A stretch of DNA of 64,000 bases from Pseudomonas fluorescens (lineage in GTDB: Bacteria; Pseudomonadota; Gammaproteobacteria; Pseudomonadales; Pseudomonadaceae). The stretch covers positions 1 to 64,000 of the forward strand of contig NZ_CABVII010000014.1 of NCBI RefSeq assembly GCF_902497995.1, written 5' to 3'. Shown in pieces: positions 32,278-41,070 of the stretch (positions within the stretch are counted from its first letter, which is position 1; each line of letters starts with the position of its first letter). A model generated the notes under the pieces. That model saw nothing but the letters and a program-made list of their open reading frames with translations, was not told the DNA's origin and made no database searches. A program made the position numbers and the translations under genes.

Positions 32278-32706
32278 ATGCCCAACACCCGGTACACCTT
32301 ACTCGCCGAGCCATTATGGCCATTGATGAACAAGTTCTATCGCGCCCATCAATCGTCGATGAAAGCGGTCCGCGATGCTCAACTGTGGGTCGCCAGGCGC
32401 GACGAAATCATTGGCGCGCTGTGTTTGCGCCCGGTGGCGGACGGGCATTGGCTGACGGGTTTGTTTGTCGACCCGGCCTGCCGGGAACAGGGGATCGCCG
32501 CCGCGTTGATTGCCGAAGCGGTCAAAGGTCTCCACAGCCCGGTCTGGCTGTTCTGCCATCCGGACTTGCGTGGCTTTTACGAGCGGCGTGGCTTTGTCTT
32601 CGATCCGCCAATGCCTTACGCCATGGTCGAACGGTTGAGCCGCTATGCGCGCAGCAAACCGATGATTGCCATGGGCCTGGAGGCGAGTGAAAAAGTTAAT
32701 GACTGA
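32278..32706 (+). CDS. GNAT family N-acetyltransferase
   Basis: 142 residues, complete short GNAT domain: LWVARRDEIIGALCLRPVA, acetyl-CoA loop GLFVDPACREQGIAAALI and FCHPDLRGFYERRGFVFDPP near the C terminus. The start ATG begins MPNTRYTLLAEPLWPLMNKF; upstream in-frame codons are not coding. Substrate unknown. Divergent from the small Lys-rich gene; a REP pair follows. Confidence 0.88.
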   Translation: MPNTRYTLLAEPLWPLMNKFYRAHQSSMKAVRDAQLWVARRDEIIGALCLRPVADGHWLTGLFVDPACREQGIAAALIAEAVKGLHSPVWLFCHPDLRGFYERRGFVFDPPMPYAMVERLSRYARSKPMIAMGLEASEKVND

Positions 32707-32717
32707 TGAAAATCCAC

Positions 32718-32804
32718 TGTGGGAGCGAGCTTGCTCGCGAATGCGGTGTGTCAGTTCATATTACTTTGACTGACACACCGCATTCGCGAGCAAGCTCGCA
32801 CACA
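32718..32804. repeat. REP pair, GAGCGAGCTTGCTCGC type
   Basis: TGTGGGAGCGAGCTTGCTCG and a right unit that is missing CTCC (GCAAGCTCGCACACA), around a linker with TGTGTCAGTTCATATTAC. Lies between convergent GNAT and def. Confidence 0.88.
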
Positions 32805-32821
32805 TTAGGTTTGTGGTGATC

Positions 32822-33361
32822 TCAGTCGTCGGCGTTGGGATCAAGCTCCGGGAACATCACTTCGGTAAACCCGAATTTGCTGAAATCGGTAATGCGCGAC
32901 GGATACAACCGACCGATCAGGTGATCGCATTCATGCTGCACCACCCGCGCATGGAACCCCTCGGCGATGCGCAAGATCGGCTGCCCCTTGGGATCGACAC
33001 CTTCGTAGCGAATCTGCCGATAACGATCCACCGCGCCGCGCAGTCCGGGTACCGACAGGCAGCCTTCGAACCCCTCTTCGAGGAGCGGGCTCAACGGCGT
33101 GATCAGCGGATTGATCAGAATGGTCTGCGGCACCGCTTCGGCATCCGGGTAGCGTTCGCTGTGCTCGAAACCGAAGATTACCAGTTGCAGGTCGACGCCG
33201 ATCTGCGGTGCAGCCAGGCCGACACCGCCGACGCTTTCCATGGTCTGGAACATGTCGTCGATCAGTTGCCACAACTCGGGGCTGTCGAACATTTCTGCCG
33301 GTACCGGCGGGGCAATGCGCAGCAGGCGCTCATCGCCCATTTTCAGGATTTCACGGATCAT
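32822..33361 (-). CDS. def: peptide deformylase
   Basis: 179 residues with the three deformylase motifs: GVGLAAPQIG (about 47-56), EGCLSVPG (about 97) and QHECDHLIG (about 141), providing the Cys and two His metal ligands and the catalytic Glu. Removes the formyl group from nascent peptides. Its ATG overlaps the BrkB stop by four bases, so it is coupled to that gene. This is a second deformylase rather than the def-fmt pair, because no fmt is adjacent. Confidence 0.95.
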   Translation of the reverse strand: MIREILKMGDERLLRIAPPVPAEMFDSPELWQLIDDMFQTMESVGGVGLAAPQIGVDLQLVIFGFEHSERYPDAEAVPQTILINPLITPLSPLLEEGFEGCLSVPGLRGAVDRYRQIRYEGVDPKGQPILRIAEGFHARVVQHECDHLIGRLYPSRITDFSKFGFTEVMFPELDPNADD

Positions 33362-34320
33362 TTGATGACTTCGTCAGTGGTCGGCTTGATCGAGTGGTCC
33401 CGACCCAGTCCCGAAACGTGGTGTTTTTCCTCATGGCCCGGACCGTGCTCGCCGGGGACTTTTTCGCCAGGGTCCTTGCCCTCTCGCGACATGTGCTCGA
33501 TCACTGCATTCATCTCCGCGCCGAGCAGCAGCACTGCGGCGGAAATATAGAAGTACAGCAACAGCACGATGATCGCACCGATACTGCCATACATGGCGTT
33601 GTAGTTGGCGAACTCCTTGACGTACAGACCAAAGCCCAGGGATGCGAGGATCCACACCACCACTGCCAGCACCGAACCCGGCGTGATAAAGCGAAACTCC
33701 TGCTTGACGTCGGGCATGACGTAATAAATCAGCGCCACCGCCACCATCAGCAGGATCACCACCACCGGCCAGCGGGCGATGGTCCAGAGGATAACGATGA
33801 AGTCTTCAAGGCCGACTTGCGAAGCGATCCAGCCTATCACCTGCGGCCCGAGCACCATCAGCGCGGCGGCGATCAACAGCATGCCGGCGATGCCGATGGT
33901 GTAGATGATCGACAGCGGGAAACGCTTCCACGCCGGACGGCCTTCGACCACATCGTAGGCGGCGTTCATCGCGCTCATCATCAGCCGTACACCGGCAGAC
34001 GCCGTCCACAGGGCAATCACGATACCCACCGACAGCAAGCCACCCTTGGATTGCTGGAGTTGATCGATCACCGGATTCACCTGTTCCAGTGCCTGGGGCG
34101 GCAGGACCAGTTCCGATTGCAGGCGCAGCCAGGAGAAGAAGTCCGGCAGGTGCAGGAAACCGATCAGGGCGATCAGGAACAGGATGAAGGGGAACAGCGA
34201 GAACAGCATTTGATAGGCCAGCGCCGAGGCATAGGTCGACATCTCGTCGTCGACGAACTCGGTGACCGTGCGCACCATCACACGGTGGATGGGCAGACCT
34301 TTCATGTCCGGGAAAATCAT
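33358..34320 (-). CDS. YihY/BrkB family inner membrane protein
   Basis: 320 residues, six membrane helices: FVDDEMSTYASALAYQMLFS at the first, WTASAGVRLMMSAMNAAYDV and SVLAVVVWILASLGFGLYV later, with a cytosolic tail (DPGEKVPGEHGPGHEEKHH) that is His and charge-rich. The family (formerly called ribonuclease BN) has no proven enzymatic role. The start is preceded by AAAGGAGACG. Cotranscribed with the downstream peptide deformylase. Confidence 0.9.
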   Translation of the reverse strand: MIFPDMKGLPIHRVMVRTVTEFVDDEMSTYASALAYQMLFSLFPFILFLIALIGFLHLPDFFSWLRLQSELVLPPQALEQVNPVIDQLQQSKGGLLSVGIVIALWTASAGVRLMMSAMNAAYDVVEGRPAWKRFPLSIIYTIGIAGMLLIAAALMVLGPQVIGWIASQVGLEDFIVILWTIARWPVVVILLMVAVALIYYVMPDVKQEFRFITPGSVLAVVVWILASLGFGLYVKEFANYNAMYGSIGAIIVLLLYFYISAAVLLLGAEMNAVIEHMSREGKDPGEKVPGEHGPGHEEKHHVSGLGRDHSIKPTTDEVIK

Positions 34321-34440
34321 AAGCGTCTCCTTTCGCCGCTCAATGGGTGAAGTCGTGGCGACTCAGGGGCCGTTTTTTACATCAAAGTAGCCTAATTGGC
34401 GCCTTTGAAACAATTTTCAGGCGCAAGTTCAGGCTGACAC

Positions 34441-34467
34441 AAAAACGGCCATCCGCAGATGGCCGTT
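34441..34467 (-). terminator. rho-independent terminator after the CsbD gene
   Basis: CGGCCATCCGCAGATGGCCG stem with an A-run on the plus strand, that is a T-run after the CsbD gene read on the minus strand. Confidence 0.8.
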
Positions 34468-34490
34468 CCCGATAGTCGTCAATGGCCCAA

Positions 34491-34682
34491 TCAAGCCTTG
34501 TCGACCCCTTTCTTGACCGCGTCCTTGGCTTTGCCCAGCGCTTGCTGAGCTTCGCCTTTCTTTTCCTGCACCACGCCTTCGGCGCGCATTTTGTCGTTAC
34601 CGGTGGCCTTGCCGACGCCTTGCTTGACGTTGCCGGCGGCTTCGTTGGCCATGCCTTTTACTTTATCGCCAGTGCTGCCCAT
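34491..34682 (-). CDS. CsbD family stress protein
   Basis: 63 residues, hydrophilic and nearly all helical: MGSTGDKVKGMANEAAGNVK, TGNDKMRAEGVVQEKKGEAQ and KDAVKKGVDKA are typical CsbD repeats. Members are general-stress induced small proteins. The ATG follows AGGAGAAACACC. Monocistronic, with its own terminator. Confidence 0.92.
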   Translation of the reverse strand: MGSTGDKVKGMANEAAGNVKQGVGKATGNDKMRAEGVVQEKKGEAQQALGKAKDAVKKGVDKA

Positions 34683-34880
34683 GGTGTTTCTCCTGTGAAC
34701 AATTGAACGGGAAAGTAGTTACACAAGGTTGACCGGGGTCGTTTGCGTGGAGTTTCATTTATTTTCAGCGCGACATTTCATCGTTCAGTGCAGGTTGGGC
34801 TTTATGTTTGCCGACCAACCCCCGAGAATGCGCAACGTATTCAGGCCTTGGCGCTGAAGATCCAATCCCGTAGGAATGTT

Positions 34881-35258
34881 ATGAAACTCGATAAAAAGCA
34901 GGCCATTGCCCGCAGAAACCAGGAACTCGGCGGTGCTGTGCTTGGCGTCAACAACTGCCACTTCACCGAATTGAACCGCAACCGCAACATCTGGTGGTTC
35001 GATATCCCGGTGGCGCGCCTGGCCATCGGTCAGTACGAATGGATTCACCTGCTGATGCACACCCCTGATACCGACGAATTGCTGCATTTGAAAGTGCCGA
35101 CGGTGTTCTTGCGCGAGAAGCTCGAAGGCTTGGTGGTGCGCAACCAGGGCAAGCGCAAGGCCGCCTTGAGCCTGGAGTTGAGTGCGGACAAGGATTCGTA
35201 CTTGCAGGACATGCGCCCGGCGGGTACCAACGTCAATTTCGCGCAATTCCGCCTGTAA
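34881..35258 (+). CDS. conserved hypothetical protein
   Basis: 125 residues, no signal peptide and no membrane segment. MKLDKKQAIARRNQELGGAV starts a compact alpha/beta sequence with CHFTELNRNRNIWWFDIPVA, EWIHLLMHTPDTDELLHLKV and LSLELSADKDSYL. I do not recognise a family. The ATG after TAGGAATGTT is the likely start; 46 further upstream codons are not conserved in style. Followed by a REP-derived repeat. Confidence 0.75.
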   Translation: MKLDKKQAIARRNQELGGAVLGVNNCHFTELNRNRNIWWFDIPVARLAIGQYEWIHLLMHTPDTDELLHLKVPTVFLREKLEGLVVRNQGKRKAALSLELSADKDSYLQDMRPAGTNVNFAQFRL

Positions 35259-35271
35259 AGGCAAAAGCAAA

Positions 35272-35378
35272 AGCTTCGCGAGCAAGCCCGCTCCCACATT
35301 TGACCGAGTTTTTCAGAAGGAATGCGATCAAAATGTGGGAGCGGGCTTGCTCCGGGCGGCGCTCCGACGAAGGCGGCC
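35272..35378. repeat. REP pair with a CCGGGCGGCGCTCCGACGAA variant arm
   Basis: Left unit CTTCGCGAGCAAGCCCGCTC is normal. The right unit starts GTGGGAGCGGGCTTGCTCCG but changes to GGCGGCGCTCCGACGAAGG instead of CGAA. The same substituted arm occurs at 37505 and 45301. Confidence 0.8.
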
Positions 35379-35407
35379 TGACAGGCGCTGAACATTTCCA
35401 GCCTGAT

Positions 35408-35438
35408 AAAAAAAGCCCCGCTTCTGCGGGGCTTTTGT
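35408..35438 (-). terminator. rho-independent terminator after fadD1
   Basis: AAAAAAAGCCCCGCTTCTGC then GGGGCTTTT; stem of eight pairs followed on the minus strand by a run of T. Ends the fadD transcript. Confidence 0.88.
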
Positions 35439-35441
35439 TTG

Positions 35442-37142
35442 TTATGCGCTGACCTTCTTTGCAGCCAGCTTCTTCAGCTCTTCGTCGCGCAACTCGCGGC
35501 GCAGGATCTTGCCGACGTTGGTGGTCGGCAGTGCGTCGCGGAACTCGACAGACCGTGGAACCTTGTAGCCAGTGACATTGGCGCGCATGTGTTCCATCAC
35601 CTGCTCCTTGGTCAGGGTCATCCCCGGCTTGGCGACGATGAAGATCTTGATCGCCTCGCCGGATTTCTCGTCCGGCACGCCGATAGCCGCGCATTGCAGC
35701 ACGCCCGGCAGGGTCGCCAGCACGTCTTCGAGCTCGTTCGGGTACACGTTGAAACCGGACACCAGGATCATGTCTTTCTTGCGATCGACGATACGCATAT
35801 AGCCATCAGGCTGGATCAGCGCGATGTCGCCAGTCTTCAACCAGCCTTCGCTGTCGAGAATTTCATCCGTGGCTTCCTGACGCTGCCAGTAGCCTTTCAT
35901 GACCTGCGGACCTTTCACGCACAGTTCACCGATTTCGCCCAACGGCCGTTCAACGCCGGCGTCGTCGATGATTTTGCACACAGTCGACGGCACCGGGATG
36001 CCGATGGTGCCGATCTGGATGTTCTGGATCGGATTGACCGTGGCCACCGGGCTGGTTTCGGTCATGCCGTAACCTTCGCAGATGGCACAACCGGTCACCG
36101 CTTTCCAGCGCTCGGCCGCCGCCAGCTGCAGGGCCATGCCGCCCGACAGCGTGATTTTCAGCGCAGAGAAATCCAGCTTGCGGAAGCCTTCGTTGTTGCA
36201 CAGGGCGACGAACAGCGTGTTCAGGCCGACGAAGCCGCTGAACTTCCACTTCGACAGTTCCTTGACCATCGCCGTCAGGTCGCGCGGGTTGCTGATCAGG
36301 ATGTTGTGGTTGCCGATCAGCATCATCGCCATGCAATGAAAGGTGAAGGCATAGATGTGGTACAGCGGCAGCGGCGTGATCAGGATCTCGCAGCCTTCGT
36401 TGAGGTTGGACCCCATCAGCGCCTTGCACTGCAGCATGTTCGCCACCAGGTTACGATGGGTCAGCATCGCGCCCTTGGCGACGCCGGTGGTGCCGCCGGT
36501 GTATTGCAGCACCGCGACGTCGCTGCTGGCCGGGTTGGCTTCAGCCACTGGCTGGCCGTGGCCCTTGCTCAGCACGTCGTTGAACTTGATGGCCTTGGGC
36601 AAGTGATACGCCGGGACCATTTTCTTCACGTACTTGATGACGCTGTTGACCAGCAGACGCTTGAGCGGCGGCAGCAGGTCGGCCACTTCGGTGACGATCA
36701 CGTGCCTGACGCCGGTTTTCGGCACGACGGCCTGGGCCAGGTGCGCCATGTTGGCCAGACAGACCAGGGCCTTGGCACCGGAGTCGTTGAATTGGTGTTC
36801 CATCTCCCGCGCGGTGTACAGCGGGTTGGTGTTGACCACGATCAGCCCGGCGCGGATGGCACCGAAGACGGCGACCGGGTATTGCAATACGTTGGGCAGT
36901 TGCACGGCGATTCGATCGCCTGGCTGCAAGTCGGTATGCTGTTGCAGGTAAGCGGCAAAGGCACCGGACAACTCGTACAGTTCACCGTAGGTGATTGTCT
37001 TGCCCAGGTTGCTGAACGCCGGTTTGTCGGCAAAGCGTTGGCAGGACTGCTTCAACACCGCCTGAATATTCGGATACTCGTCTGGATTGATCTCGACAGC
37101 AATCCCGGCAGGGTACTTATCCTTCCAAAAGTCTTCGATCAT
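35442..37142 (-). CDS. fadD1: long-chain-fatty-acid-CoA ligase (FadD1)
   Basis: 566 residues, ANL-superfamily acyl-CoA synthetase. AMP-binding P-loop QYTGGTTGVAKGAMLTHRNL near residue 215, EGYGMTETSP, and the C-terminal FACS signature EGWLKTGDIALIQPDGYMRI with KKDMILVSGFNVYPNELEDV. Activates exogenous fatty acids for beta-oxidation at the inner membrane. Start ATG after GAGGAG. Downstream of a close paralogue (fadD2), with about 410 bp between including its own AT-rich leader, so it probably has its own promoter. P. aeruginosa has the same tandem. Confidence 0.95.
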   Translation of the reverse strand: MIEDFWKDKYPAGIAVEINPDEYPNIQAVLKQSCQRFADKPAFSNLGKTITYGELYELSGAFAAYLQQHTDLQPGDRIAVQLPNVLQYPVAVFGAIRAGLIVVNTNPLYTAREMEHQFNDSGAKALVCLANMAHLAQAVVPKTGVRHVIVTEVADLLPPLKRLLVNSVIKYVKKMVPAYHLPKAIKFNDVLSKGHGQPVAEANPASSDVAVLQYTGGTTGVAKGAMLTHRNLVANMLQCKALMGSNLNEGCEILITPLPLYHIYAFTFHCMAMMLIGNHNILISNPRDLTAMVKELSKWKFSGFVGLNTLFVALCNNEGFRKLDFSALKITLSGGMALQLAAAERWKAVTGCAICEGYGMTETSPVATVNPIQNIQIGTIGIPVPSTVCKIIDDAGVERPLGEIGELCVKGPQVMKGYWQRQEATDEILDSEGWLKTGDIALIQPDGYMRIVDRKKDMILVSGFNVYPNELEDVLATLPGVLQCAAIGVPDEKSGEAIKIFIVAKPGMTLTKEQVMEHMRANVTGYKVPRSVEFRDALPTTNVGKILRRELRDEELKKLAAKKVSA

Positions 37143-37422
37143 GGAAGCCCACTCCTCAGCAACGCGAATTCATCACCGCATTTGATGCGATTATTATTGG
37201 TGTGTGTTTTTGGTGTCTATTTGTTGGTGAGTCTGGCTTTTTTCTTAGGCCGAGATGTCACAAAGCGGGCCGAGAGTAGCAGCTTTGCCGAGGGTCGACT
37301 AGAGCCAAAAGCGGGCTCTATGGTCACATTTACGACCAATAATTGTTTAATGGTCATTTTTAGAGTAAAAATCCTATAAATACTTGAAAGGCCCATGAAT
37401 TGGGGCTTCAGGCCCATTAAAA
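37143..37422. promoter_or_regulatory. AT-rich leader of fadD1
   Basis: This 280-bp part of the interval between the two fadD genes has no gene. It includes the short inverted repeat TGGTC-N8-GACCA at 37319-37336 and AT-rich stretches that suit a promoter read toward fadD1. No motif of a known fatty-acid regulator was recognised. Confidence 0.4.
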
Positions 37423-37530
37423 GCTTCGCGGGCAAGCCTCGCTCCTACAGGTTCAGTGGTGTTCACAAAACTGGTGGACGACACTTAACTGTAGGAGCGA
37501 GGCTTGCCCCGGGCGGCGCTCCGACGAACC
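37423..37530. repeat. REP pair with variant CCGGGCGGCGCTCCGACGAA arm
   Basis: Left unit CTTCGCGGGCAAGCCTCGCT, right unit TGTAGGAGCGAGGCTTGCCC continuing into CGGGCGGCGCTCCGACGAA. A GCGAGGC-type REP pair just after the fadD2 stop. Confidence 0.82.
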
Positions 37531-37554
37531 GCGCGAAGCGCGGCCATTCACCGA

Positions 37555-39243
37555 TCAGGCAATATCGCGCAACTCCCGCCGCAGGATCTTGCCCACCGGC
37601 GTCATCGGCAACGACTCACGCAACACAATGTGCTTGGGCACTTTGTAGGCCGTAAAATTTTCCTTGCAGTACGCCTTGAGCTCTTCAAGACTGACACCCG
37701 TTTCCCGGGCCACGACGAACAGCTTCACCGCCTCCCCCGACCGCTCGTCCGGCACGCCGATCACCGCACAATTGGCGACTTTCGGGTGGGCCATCATCAC
37801 GTCCTCGATCTCGTTGGGGTACACGTTGAAACCCGAGACGATGATCATGTCTTTCTTGCGGTCGACGATGCGCACAAAACCGTCCGGGTCGATCACCGCG
37901 ATGTCGCCGGACTTGAACCAGCCTTCGGCATCCAGCACTTCGGCAGTGGCTTCGGGTTTCTGCCAATACCCCTTCATGATCTGCGGGCCCTTGATGCACA
38001 GTTCGCCGCGCTCGCCCAAGGCCTGCTCGACGCCTTCATCGTTGATCACCTTCAGCGTGGTGCCCGGCACCGGCAGGCCGACCGTGCCGATTCGCGACTG
38101 GTCGCCGTACGGATTGGTGCAGGCCACCGGCGAGGTTTCGGTCAGGCCGTAACCTTCGGTGATGCGGCAACCGGTCAGTTGTTCCCAGCGCTCGGCGGTA
38201 GCCTTGACCAGCGCGGTACCGCCGGAGTTGGTGAGTTTGAGGCGGGAGAAATCCAGGGTCTTGAAGTCGGGATGGTCCATCAGCGCGACGAACAGCGTAT
38301 TGAGCCCCAGCAGCGCCGAAAACCGCCAGTTTTTCAACTCCTTGATGAAGCCGCCGATATCCCGTGGATTGGTGATCAGCACGTTGTGGTTGCCGGTCAC
38401 CATCATGCACATGCAGTTCGCCGTGAAGGCATAGATATGGTACAGCGGCAATGGCGCGATCATCACCTCCTGCCCTTCGCGTAGCAGGGGTTGGCCATCG
38501 GCACCGAACTGCCCCAGGCAGGCCCGCGCCTGCTGCATGTTGGCGACCAGGTTGCCATGGGTCAGCATCGCACCCTTGGCCAGGCCAGTGGTGCCGCCGG
38601 TGTATTGCAGCACGGCGATGTCGTCCAGACCGGCATTCAGTGGCTTGATGCCCAGTCCCCGGCCCAGGCGTAGCGCGCTCTTGAAGGAAACGGCCTGGGG
38701 CAAGGAATAGGCCGGGACCATTTTCTTGACCTTGCTTACCAGGGTATTGACCAGCCAGCCCTTGGCGGCGGGCATCAGGTCGCCCATCTTCGCTTCGATC
38801 AGGTACTGGATGTCGGTGTCGGCCAGCACTTCCTGGACCTTCTGCCCGAACATGTTCAGGTACACCAGCGCCCGGGCACCGGAGTCCTTGAACTGATGGC
38901 GCATCTCCCGGGCGGTGTACAGCGGGTTGGTGTTGACCACGATCAGGCCGGCGCGCAAGGCGCCGAACACGGCAATCGGGTAATGCAGGACGTTGGGCAT
39001 CTGCACCGCGATGCGATCCCCCGGCACCAGGTCGGTGTGGGCTTGCAGGTAACCGGCGAACGCGGCGCTGTAGCGTTCCAGTTCGGCGTAGGTCAGGGTG
39101 ATGCCCATATTGCTGAAGGCGGGGCGGTCAGCAAATTTCTTGCAGGAACGCTCGAACACCTCGATCACCGACATATAGGCCCCTTGGTCGATATCCAGGG
39201 GCACGCCGGCCGGGCGTTTGTCATTCCAGAAATCAGGTTGCAT
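37555..39243 (-). CDS. fadD2: long-chain-fatty-acid-CoA ligase (FadD2)
   Basis: 562 residues, same architecture as FadD1: P-loop QYTGGTTGLAKGAMLTHGNL, EGYGLTETSP and EGWFKSGDIAVIDPDGFVRI with KKDMIIVSGFNVYPNEIEDV. About 60 percent of positions look shared with FadD1, so they are a tandem duplication. The start ATG is directly preceded by GAGGACAACAACA, an AACAACAA motif abutting the start codon. Divergent from the hydrolase gene at 39485. In P. aeruginosa FadD1 and FadD2 differ in chain-length preference. Confidence 0.95.
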   Translation of the reverse strand: MQPDFWNDKRPAGVPLDIDQGAYMSVIEVFERSCKKFADRPAFSNMGITLTYAELERYSAAFAGYLQAHTDLVPGDRIAVQMPNVLHYPIAVFGALRAGLIVVNTNPLYTAREMRHQFKDSGARALVYLNMFGQKVQEVLADTDIQYLIEAKMGDLMPAAKGWLVNTLVSKVKKMVPAYSLPQAVSFKSALRLGRGLGIKPLNAGLDDIAVLQYTGGTTGLAKGAMLTHGNLVANMQQARACLGQFGADGQPLLREGQEVMIAPLPLYHIYAFTANCMCMMVTGNHNVLITNPRDIGGFIKELKNWRFSALLGLNTLFVALMDHPDFKTLDFSRLKLTNSGGTALVKATAERWEQLTGCRITEGYGLTETSPVACTNPYGDQSRIGTVGLPVPGTTLKVINDEGVEQALGERGELCIKGPQIMKGYWQKPEATAEVLDAEGWFKSGDIAVIDPDGFVRIVDRKKDMIIVSGFNVYPNEIEDVMMAHPKVANCAVIGVPDERSGEAVKLFVVARETGVSLEELKAYCKENFTAYKVPKHIVLRESLPMTPVGKILRRELRDIA

Positions 39244-39250
39244 TGTTGTT
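39243..39250 (-). promoter_or_regulatory. Hfq/Crc-type AACAACAA motif before fadD2
   Basis: In the fadD2 mRNA AACAACAA lies between the GAGG ribosome site and the ATG, sharing its last A. It fits the CA motif bound by Hfq-Crc. Confidence 0.5.
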
Positions 39251-39484
39251 GTCCTCTTTACCTGAGCCTATCCGGGACCGCTTTTCTGTACTTTTTTGTA
39301 AACCAAAAGTGAAAAGCGGAGCTCCCCGGACACTAGCAGCTATGACGAATCAGGCAAATATGCCAATAGCCGTCATTGACCGTATGAATCTTCCTGCCGT
39401 GGTGTGGGCTGTTCAGACGGCAAGCGACGGATGCGCTATACAATGCAACGACGCCCATGTCACATGCCGTGCAAAGGAATCGCC

Positions 39485-40429
39485 ATGATCCACGACACTT
39501 TCTGGCTGACCGCGAGTGACCGCAGCCGCCTTTTCGTCAATCAGTGGCTGCCGGCCGCGCCTTTGAACGCAGTGATCCTGCTGGCCCACGGCATGGCGGA
39601 ACACAGTGCTCGCTACGCCCGCCTGGCAGAAAAATTCTGTGAGCAGGGCTACGGTGTGTATGCACCGGATCTGCGTGGACATGGCAAAACTGCCGAAAAC
39701 GGGACCCTGGGGCATTTCGCCGACGACGATGGCTGGTGCAAGGTGGTCGGCGACCTGGCCAGCCTCAATCAGCACATTGGTCAACACCATCCCGGCGTGC
39801 CGATCGTGTTGCTCGGGCATAGCATGGGCAGCTACATCGCCCAGGCGTATCTGCTGCACCACAGCGCCAGCCTGCACGGCGCCATACTCAGCGGTTCGAA
39901 CTGCCAGCCGGTGGCGCTTTATCGAGCGGCCCGCCAGATCGCCCGACTCGAACGGTTGCGCCAGGGGCCCAAGGGCCGTAGCGCCCTGATCGAATGGTTG
40001 TCATTCGGCTCGTTCAACAAGAAATTCAAACCGGTGCGCACACCGTTCGACTGGCTCAGCCGCGATCCGGCCGAGGTCGACAAGTACGCCAACGACCCGC
40101 TCTGCGGCTTTCGTTGCACCAATCAGTTCTGGATCGATTTGCTTGGCGGCTTGCAGCAAATCAGCAAAGCGTCCAATCTCGCCCAGATCGATCCGGGCCT
40201 GCCGCTGCTGGTGATTGGCGGCGAATGTGATCCGGTGAGCGAAGGCAAGCGTCTCAAGGATCTGGCTCACGCGCTGCGCGCCGCGGGTAGCCAGAATTTG
40301 CAACTGAACATTTACCCGCAGGCACGGCACGAACTGTTCAACGAGAGCAACCGCGATGAAGTGACTGCCGATGTACTGAACTGGATCGCCCAGGCGCTGA
40401 GCCATCGACGGCCGCCCCGATCCGAATAG
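39485..40429 (+). CDS. alpha/beta hydrolase, monoacylglycerol lipase-like
   Basis: 314 residues. Oxyanion-loop LLAHGMAEHSARYARLAEKF, nucleophile GHSMGSYIAQAY (Ser near residue 118), acid GGECDPVSEG and His in ARHELFNES, the complete triad. Hydrolase_4 (lysophospholipase/monoacylglycerol lipase) family; cytosolic. It would release fatty acids next to the FadD enzymes. Start ATG follows AAAGGAATC. The PhaJ gene is 41 bases downstream, so the two form an operon, in the same order as the P. aeruginosa fadD1-fadD2 neighbourhood. Confidence 0.92.
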   Translation: MIHDTFWLTASDRSRLFVNQWLPAAPLNAVILLAHGMAEHSARYARLAEKFCEQGYGVYAPDLRGHGKTAENGTLGHFADDDGWCKVVGDLASLNQHIGQHHPGVPIVLLGHSMGSYIAQAYLLHHSASLHGAILSGSNCQPVALYRAARQIARLERLRQGPKGRSALIEWLSFGSFNKKFKPVRTPFDWLSRDPAEVDKYANDPLCGFRCTNQFWIDLLGGLQQISKASNLAQIDPGLPLLVIGGECDPVSEGKRLKDLAHALRAAGSQNLQLNIYPQARHELFNESNRDEVTADVLNWIAQALSHRRPPRSE

Positions 40430-40470
40430 TTTTTTGTGGATTTTTAAATTCGTCACAGGAATCGAGACAG

Positions 40471-40941
40471 ATGACCCAGGTTTCAAACACCCCTTACGCA
40501 GCCCTCGAAGTCGGCCAGACCGCCAGCTACAGCAAGACGGTCGAAGAGCGCGACATTCAGTTGTTCGCCGCGATGTCCGGCGATCACAACCCGGTGCACC
40601 TGGACGCTGAATTCGCCGCCGGCACCATGTTCAAGGAGCGCATCGCCCACGGCATGTTCAGCGGCGCGCTGATCAGCGCAGCCGTGGCCTGCGAGCTGCC
40701 TGGGCCGGGGACTATTTATCTCGGTCAGCAGATGAGCTTCCAGAAGCCGGTGAAGATTGGCGATACCCTGACCGTGCGCCTGGAGATTCTCGAGAAACTG
40801 CCGAAGTTTCGTGTGCGGATTGCCACTCGCGTGTTCAACCAGCGCGATGAGCTGGTGGTGGATGGCGAGGCGGAGATCCTGGCACCGCGCAAGCAGCAGA
40901 CCGTGACGTTGACGACCCTGCCCGCAATCAGCATCGGCTAG
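40471..40941 (+). CDS. phaJ1: (R)-specific enoyl-CoA hydratase, PhaJ1 type
   Basis: 156 residues, MaoC hot-dog fold. The hydratase-2 motif is SGDHNPVHLDAEFA (catalytic Asp and His), with ERIAHGMFSGALISAAVAC. Converts trans-2-enoyl-CoA to (R)-3-hydroxyacyl-CoA, linking beta-oxidation to polyhydroxyalkanoate precursors. Length and sequence pattern match P. aeruginosa PhaJ1, which is also next to fadD genes. Preceded by GGAATCGAGAC. Second gene of an operon with the hydrolase. Confidence 0.9.
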   Translation: MTQVSNTPYAALEVGQTASYSKTVEERDIQLFAAMSGDHNPVHLDAEFAAGTMFKERIAHGMFSGALISAAVACELPGPGTIYLGQQMSFQKPVKIGDTLTVRLEILEKLPKFRVRIATRVFNQRDELVVDGEAEILAPRKQQTVTLTTLPAISIG

Positions 40942-40951
40942 GATCGCCGGT

Positions 40952-41020
40952 CTGTAGGAGCCAGGCTTGCCGGCGAAGGCGTCCTTGAGATCGCCTTCGC
41001 CGGCAAGCCTGGCTCCTACG
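40952..41020. repeat. REP pair, GTAGGAGCCAGGCTTGCCGG type
   Basis: CTGTAGGAGCCAGGCTTGCC facing GCCGGCAAGCCTGGCTCCTA across a short linker, between convergent phaJ1 and the HlyD-type gene. Confidence 0.9.
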
Positions 41021-41070
41021 GGTGTACGCACAACCCTGCAGGAGCTGCCGCAGGCTGCGACCTTTTGATC

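Noticed and set aside
35439..37379. 646-codon plus-strand open frame opposite fadD1
   Set aside because: Antisense to a full acyl-CoA ligase; composition is the mirror of fadD1 codon bias.
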